The translations under genes were made by a program, and so were the position numbers. A stretch of DNA of 10,142 bases. Origin: Coemansia sp. RSA 922 (taxonomy: Eukaryota; Kickxellomycota; Kickxellomycetes; Kickxellales; Kickxellaceae). Shown here in pieces: positions 6,891-10,142 of this stretch (positions are counted from its first letter, which is position 1; each line of letters starts with the position of its first letter). The notes under the pieces were generated by a model, which worked only from the letters and a program-made list of their open reading frames with translations, was not told the DNA's origin and did no database searches. The stretch is taken from assembly GCA_027577415.1 (NCBI GenBank), contig JANBQS010000947.1, forward strand, positions 1-10,142, written 5' to 3'.

Positions 6891-7004
6891 ACTTGAGGTT
6901 GGAGGTGTTGGATGCTCAAAAATGCAAGAGATGAGAAACAGATCAGAGTGGGTGCTGGTATGTAGAAGAAAAATTCAAGGCAAGGAGCAGGGCCTCCATG
7001 CTCT

Positions 7005-7037
7005 TTATATAGCAGAAATTGCCCCTCCTGTGGCAAT
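7005..7037 (-). promoter_or_regulatory. TATA element of orphan gene 3 with flanking ATTGCC dyad
   Basis: The plus strand TTATATAGCAG (7005-7015) repeats exactly the TATA region of the gene at 5034-5315. It lies about 120 bases before the ATG at 6890. Directly upstream on the minus strand, ATTGCC (7018-7023) and GGCAAT (7032-7037) form a 6-bp inverted repeat with an 8-base spacer, a possible regulator site. Confidence 0.5.
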
Positions 7038-7720
7038 GGGGGTTTTGGAGCAGGCTGCTTTTCCTTCCCCAGCCGAAAGTGCATTCATCAGGTGTCTGGT
7101 TCTTTGAAATATAGTGGCCATGATTGCAGAACCTTCCAAAAACACGTCTGACATCATTTGTTCTTTGAAAAATAGATATTACGTCATTTTTCTATTAGAA
7201 AGGAAAACAAAGGAAAAAATGGGAAACAACAAATTGCTTGTCCAATTCAAATTCCCACTCGTCAAAGCCATCACCTTCTCTTTGAAATCACAATTGTGGA
7301 AAAGAAAGTGGTCCAAAAAGACATTTGTTCAAAGGGAATTACGTCAGAACAAACACCTAAAGCGAATGTCGCTTTGTGTGTCAGAAAACTGCGATTTTTT
7401 CTTCCTTTTTTACCTTTCTCTCATCAACGTTTCCAAAAAGGCTGCACCAAAGCTCCTGCTGCAGACATCCCGAACAACCTTTGTTGCTGCCAGAGGTTTT
7501 TCGGCATCCCTTCCCAACTGCCCCACATCCCTTCAACCCTTACATATATTTGCTCCATTGAAATTTTGCTAGCAGGAGTTCAAATCCATTCTCATCCGGC
7601 TCATATCTGAATCCAGTCGCTGTGTATTAAGGGGTCCTTTTTGCCCGCCGACAGCTCTATCTAATGATGCCACTTACACCTCAGAATGAACTTTAAGTTT
7701 CACACATCATCATCGAATAG
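7038..7720. other. Gene-free interval with TTTGAAA repeats and two TTACGTCA sites
   Basis: No gene is supported. Three plus-strand frames are fairly open here. The longest from a real ATG is 7120-7572. It has no TATA box of its own, and its product is low-complexity and phenylalanine-rich. The DNA contains imperfect direct repeats: GGTTCTTTGAAATATAG (7098-7114), TGTTCTTTGAAAAATAG (7159-7175) and CTCTTTGAAATCA (7278-7290). TTACGTCA (reverse complement TGACGTAA, a CRE/ATF-like bZIP site) occurs at 7179-7186 and 7339-7346. These lie about 170 and 330 bases upstream of the TATA box of the gene at 6504-6890, so they could be its upstream activating sites. Confidence 0.35.
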
Positions 7721-7726
7721 TTTTGG

Positions 7727-7733
7727 TATAAAA
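7727..7733 (+). promoter_or_regulatory. TATA box before the broken zinc-finger unit
   Basis: TATAAAA on the plus strand lies 77 bases before the ATG at 7804. That is the first AUG lying beyond the usual initiation distance. The arrangement parallels the intact zinc-finger gene at 9572. Confidence 0.4.
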
Positions 7734-7803
7734 TGGTGAAACTGGAACAGAGATTGTCCAACAGATACTTTATTACCCTTGTTCACTTGTCAAGTGCAAC
7801 AAA

Positions 7804-7953
7804 ATGATGTGACGGTTTAGAGTGCTGTGCTATGGAGCACCACACCCATGGGACGAACCCAAGCTTCCTATCAAATGCCGTAATTGCGGGCATGAGTCAT
7901 GGTCGAGTTTTGAATCACATATGCATACTGCGAGAGAATGCTGGAATAGATGA
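7804..7953 (+). pseudogene. Single-zinc-finger peptide with in-frame TGA at codon 3
   Basis: The frame starts ATG ATG in an A-rich context (A at -3) and meets TGA at codon 3 (7810-7812). It then stays open for 46 more codons to a TGA at 7951. The protein after the break contains C-x2-C-x12-H-x4-C (C25, C28, H41, C46, counting the stop as residue 3). Aligned with the intact 45-residue peptide at 9572, both read K-C-x2-C-x4-W-S-x2-E-x2-[LM]-H-T-x3-[HC] and stop within three or four residues of the last ligand, with a final arginine. That match over the whole finger is what makes me call a relative and not chance. The stop is followed by CGG; TGA-CGG is a known leaky context, so readthrough is conceivable, but a nonsense mutation is simpler. 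The promoter spacing is intact. Confidence 0.5.
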
Positions 7954-9103
7954 TCTCGAAGAGCTCGTATTCTTACAGCAGCGTTCCTCATTCTCTTCAT
8001 GTTATAGCCAGCCCATAGGACAAAATGCATAGATGCTAGTTGCCTAATAAACTCTTTTATGACAGGATACTTTTTGTGGCACAACAATATGTTATGATTA
8101 GTTATGTAGCACTTTAAAAAGCCTACTGGTGATGCTGCAACTTGGTTAGAGGAAACAACTTTATTCTTTGCTGTTTTTGTTCGTAGCTGAGGGGAATGAT
8201 AGTGAATAATGTGATGTAGGCAGACGGCCACTTGTTGCGATTCATTGCAGAAAGAGGTCTTCCCATCGAGCTCGTCTTCACGAGGATCAAAGTGGTACCT
8301 CCAGTTAGACACTGCTAACTTGCATTTATTGAAAATGTGTGAGGGGTCTTAACCATAGAGTAAAAGTCATGTAGAATAAGAGAGATGACAGGAAGCAAAG
8401 AAACCAAAAAGTTTCGCATTGTAGTGGCTCTGCGCAATTTGTGATTTCTATTTAGCTTGCCTGCCAATGAGTTTGGGCTATTCAACGCATTTCTTTTTTC
8501 TTTCAAGCTCATGTACCTCCATTATCATGCTCTGCTTGCTGCCTTAACGGTTGTGGAGGATATGAGCTCAACTAATGTCATAGTAGAAGACCCTACTGAA
8601 CAGAGGATGCTGCTCACTTGGATATTGCACTCACCTATACAGGGCCCGCTATGATAGCCCCAATGCTATTCTCAAGCTATCCTAGACTCGCACAAAGAGG
8701 CAGCCTGCTGCCGAGATTGCCAAGTGAGCCAAGATTGCCAAATGAGCCAAGATCTGCATCATACAAGTTCTACAGAGATTGGAAAATGTGCACCACATGA
8801 GCATGCTACATCAAGACATCCCAGTCTGGATATCTCAATAAAGGACAGGTGTACCTACTCTAGAGATTGGGGGCTATGTGAAGCTCCTTGGCCTTTTGAA
8901 CAATCCTCTGGATAGAATTACCACCATATGCTTAAAAGGCAAGATAGATGTCTACAATTTCAAGCAGGGAGGACATTTACTTGGTTAAGTCACTAAAACA
9001 TAGATACACAAAATTACATACTGATACTCGTACTAAGAGTGCAAAAATCAAAATACAAGGGTGATATGACCTCTTTGATTCCCCAATTGAATCCAGAGCG
9101 GGC
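7954..9103. other. Long interval without a supported gene
   Basis: Several frames are open here, but none begins with ATG behind a promoter. A minus-strand frame of 160 codons (7830-8312) begins with GTG, and its first methionine comes more than halfway along. A plus-strand segment of 48 codons without ATG (8842-8988, with I-G-G-Y-V-K-L-L-G-L-L) looks protein-like. These may be worn exons or remnants of a decayed gene. The only clear structure is a two-unit 18-bp tandem repeat at 8715-8750. Confidence 0.35.
8715..8750. repeat. Two-copy 18-bp tandem repeat
   Basis: The unit GATTGCCAAGTGAGCCAA (8715-8732) is followed directly by GATTGCCAAATGAGCCAA (8733-8750), with one mismatch. A partial third unit may start with GAT at 8751. 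A period of 18 keeps any reading frame. Confidence 0.7.
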
Positions 9104-9111
9104 TATAAATA
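9104..9111 (+). promoter_or_regulatory. Consensus TATA box without a recognisable gene
   Basis: TATAAATA is a full-consensus TATA on the plus strand. No convincing reading frame follows. The AUG at 9186, 82 bases on, is immediately followed by TGA. This could drive a non-coding RNA or be the relic of another small unit. Confidence 0.3.
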
Positions 9112-9333
9112 CCTAAAACATGGGCATTGATATCACAGGGCAGCGTTTGAGACATACAAACATTAATCTGATATCTGTCGTGGATATGTGACAGTTTATA
9201 GGCTGCCACAGTATAGCAGGAAAGGTGTGGAAACCCGTCTTTAGACATGTAAGTGTATTCAGAAATTGATTAACTGTCAGATAGCGACAAGTGCTAGCCA
9301 ATTTCTGTAATCACATGTTGTTTTTTGCAACCT

Positions 9334-9351
9334 GCCAGGCTTGCCAGGCAA
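9334..9351. repeat. GCCAGGC direct repeat and TTGCCAGGCAA palindrome
   Basis: GCCAGGC occurs at 9334-9340 and 9343-9349. The second copy is embedded in the perfect odd palindrome TTGCCAGGCAA (9341-9351). It lies 78 bases upstream of the TATA at 9429 of the zinc-finger gene, so a regulator site is plausible. Confidence 0.4.
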
Positions 9352-9428
9352 CTTGTAATATGTAAGTAAGTTTCAAGAGTGATAATGATGTGATTGTTTT
9401 CCTACTAATTTTGATGTTTTGAAGGGAA

Positions 9429-9493
9429 TATAAAAGAGACAGTGCTTTGGCGCTACCTCTGTTGTTTCCTTATAAAGTATCATCTCTATAAAC
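9429..9493 (+). promoter_or_regulatory. Cluster of TATA elements before the zinc-finger peptide gene
   Basis: TATAAAAG (9429-9436), TATAAAG (9471-9477) and TATAAAC (9487-9493) precede a pyrimidine-rich leader. They lie 143, 101 and 85 bases before the ATG at 9572. No AUG lies between them and the start codon. Confidence 0.5.
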
Positions 9494-9571
9494 TCCATAT
9501 TACTTGGCATCTTATATCCTACTATAGCATTTTCCCTCTCCGCTTGCTATCCATTGTCACCGAATCTCGCT

Positions 9572-9709
9572 ATGCCTACTTTTAATATACAAGAGGCGCC
9601 AAATGAGAATATAGTTAGAGAGTGGAAATGCCCTACTTGCAATGTTATTTTCTGGTCGGAGCCAGAATATCGTTTACATACGATAACGTTCCACAACGCG
9701 ATTAGATAA
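9572..9709 (+). CDS. Tiny single C2H2 zinc-finger protein, 45 aa
   Basis: The frame runs from the first AUG after a TATA cluster (G at -3) to a TAA. Its 45 residues hold one canonical C2H2 finger: C20-x2-C23-x12-H36-x4-H41. Hydrophobic core positions are occupied (F27, four after the second Cys; Y33, three before the first His), which fits the classical beta-beta-alpha finger. An acidic, asparagine-bearing tail of 18 residues precedes it, and only N-A-I-R follows. One finger rarely binds DNA strongly alone, so RNA, protein or dimer-mediated binding is possible; the partner is unknown. W28-S29, E32 and H36-T37 recur in the broken copy at 7804-7953, which argues for a real family. Its small size makes it easy to miss. 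It lies on the same strand as eL41. Confidence 0.55.
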   Translation: MPTFNIQEAPNENIVREWKCPTCNVIFWSEPEYRLHTITFHNAIR

Positions 9710-10097
9710 TTTCAAGCACGCAGACCATTGTACTGGCGATTTACACTAGCTCTAGCAATTGTCTTAATCGAATATCTCTAAAGTAGATTTACACATATAT
9801 AAAGCTGAAGCCTGATTCTAGAATACTCTGCAAAGGCACCGAGGGGGATGATGCCCAGAGCATGATGTAGTGCAAGTAATGCGCAGCCATTGACGAATGG
9901 ACAGAGGAGTCATGCTTATGTCACTCCATTCATGCCCATGTTGTGCATAAAACGGCAACAAGCGGGCTTACCTTGCTCTTCTTCTCTTCATCCTTCACGT
10001 CTTTGCAACAACTCTAAAAGCAGATTTCTCAAAATAAGCGACTCTATAGTTTGAATACTTTTTTATCCTTTTATTCTTCGTTAAAAGTTGTGTGTAA
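9710..10097 (+). promoter_or_regulatory. Upstream region of eL41
   Basis: This is a gene-free spacer. A TATA element TATATAAAG lies at 9796-9804, about 300 bases before the eL41 start, which is far for direct use. Pyrimidine-rich tracts near 9975-9995 and 10060-10078 (ATCCTTTTATTCTTCG) resemble ribosomal-protein mRNA starts and would leave a short leader. Several minimal frames (ATG-ATG followed by a stop within a few codons at 9849 and 9862) would be upstream ORFs if transcription began at the distal TATA. A leader intron is possible but no clear splice pair is seen. Confidence 0.35.
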
Positions 10098-10142
10098 ATG
10101 AGGGCTAAATGGCGCAAGAAGCGCGTGCGTCGCTTGAAGCGC
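10098..10142 (+). CDS. RPL41: Ribosomal protein eL41 (3'-partial, first 15 codons)
   Basis: This is a small-peptide component of the eukaryotic cytoplasmic ribosome, located at the subunit interface. The 15 visible residues, M-R-A-K-W-R-K-K-R-V-R-R-L-K-R, match the 25-residue eL41 of yeast and human except at position 10. There Val replaces the Thr (yeast) or Met (human). The window ends mid-gene, with about 10 codons missing if the family length holds. The ATG follows GTGTAA and lies downstream of pyrimidine-rich tracts typical of ribosomal-protein promoters. Codons are GC-rich arginine and lysine codons, as expected for a highly expressed gene. Confidence 0.94.
   Translation, partial: MRAKWRKKRVRRLKR

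Noticed and set aside
6887..7084. Minus-strand ATG frame of 65 codons upstream of the third orphan gene
   Set aside because: It spans the TATA box and leader of that gene and starts upstream of the likely transcription start.
7120..7572. Plus-strand frame of 150 codons from an ATG
   Set aside because: The product is low-complexity and basic/phenylalanine-rich, with no recognised motif or promoter. Neighbouring frames are open too, and the TTTGAAA repeats lie within it.
7566..7600. GAGTTCAAATCC resembling a tRNA T-arm or B box
   Set aside because: The flanking bases do not form a T stem, and no matching A box or acceptor stem was found.
7830..8312. Minus-strand frame of 160 codons
   Set aside because: It begins with GTG, its first methionine is over halfway in, no TATA box was found and no motif was recognised. 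Its end is antisense to the zinc-finger relic. It could be a worn exon but I cannot support a gene.
8770..8780. ACAGAGATTGG resembling the U6 snRNA ACAGAGA box
   Set aside because: No U6 3' stem, AGC triad or terminal T-run follows in the expected arrangement.
8842..8988. 48-codon ATG-less plus-strand segment that looks protein-like
   Set aside because: It has no start, splice pair or homologue I can recognise; noted only as a possible exon relic.
9048..9248. 66-codon minus-strand frame with a real ATG
   Set aside because: No TATA box lies upstream on that strand, no motif was recognised, and a second frame is equally open.
9897..9950. 17-codon frame ending C-P-C-C-A, similar to the C-P-C-C at 5578
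   Set aside because: The match is only a few codons and the frame is too short to complete a zinc site; probably chance.

Overview
The window looks like a nuclear fungal contig from a species with few introns and compact intergenic spaces. It carries mL60 (MRPL31), a mitoribosomal protein known from fungi, in a one-exon gene. An intron-free PUS3/DEG1 and a one-exon allantoinase accompany it. Codon use in these genes is GC-leaning, while the spacers are AT-rich. An early-diverging fungus of the Kickxellomycotina type or a basal yeast would fit, but I cannot fix the lineage from sequence alone.

Left block (1-3653, all minus strand): the start and almost the whole length of an allantoinase (purine degradation), a tRNA pseudouridine synthase of the PUS3/DEG1 type, and mitochondrial ribosomal protein mL60. 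These are ordinary housekeeping genes about 150-220 bases apart.

Middle block (3817-7015, minus strand): three small orphan genes, 152, about 93 and 128 residues long. Each lies 100-120 bases downstream of its own TATA element. All three share a hydrophobic strand followed by [TA]-K-[DE]-x-G and then a helix with [LF]-K-K. Two of the three promoters contain the identical 11-mer TTATATAGCAG. I read them as a divergent tandem family of unknown function. The middle copy has no AUG anywhere between its TATA box and its reading frame. Between the second and third copies lies a decayed, GC-richer plus-strand coding remnant (5503-6344) with a retroelement-like zinc knuckle.

Right block (7016-10142, plus strand): mostly non-coding sequence, plus two tiny single-zinc-finger units. 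An intact 45-codon C2H2 peptide at 9572-9709 lies behind TATA elements. A relative at 7804-7953 carries a TGA at codon 3. The two share K-C-x2-C-x4-W-S-x2-E-x2-[LM]-H-T-x3-[HC] and end within 3-4 residues of the finger. The window closes with the first 15 codons of ribosomal protein eL41.

The housekeeping genes act in separate pathways. What stands out is the 6.3 kb accessory interval between mL60 and eL41, which is filled with short, individually promoted, unrecognised genes. No tRNA, rRNA, CRISPR array or complete transposon was found.
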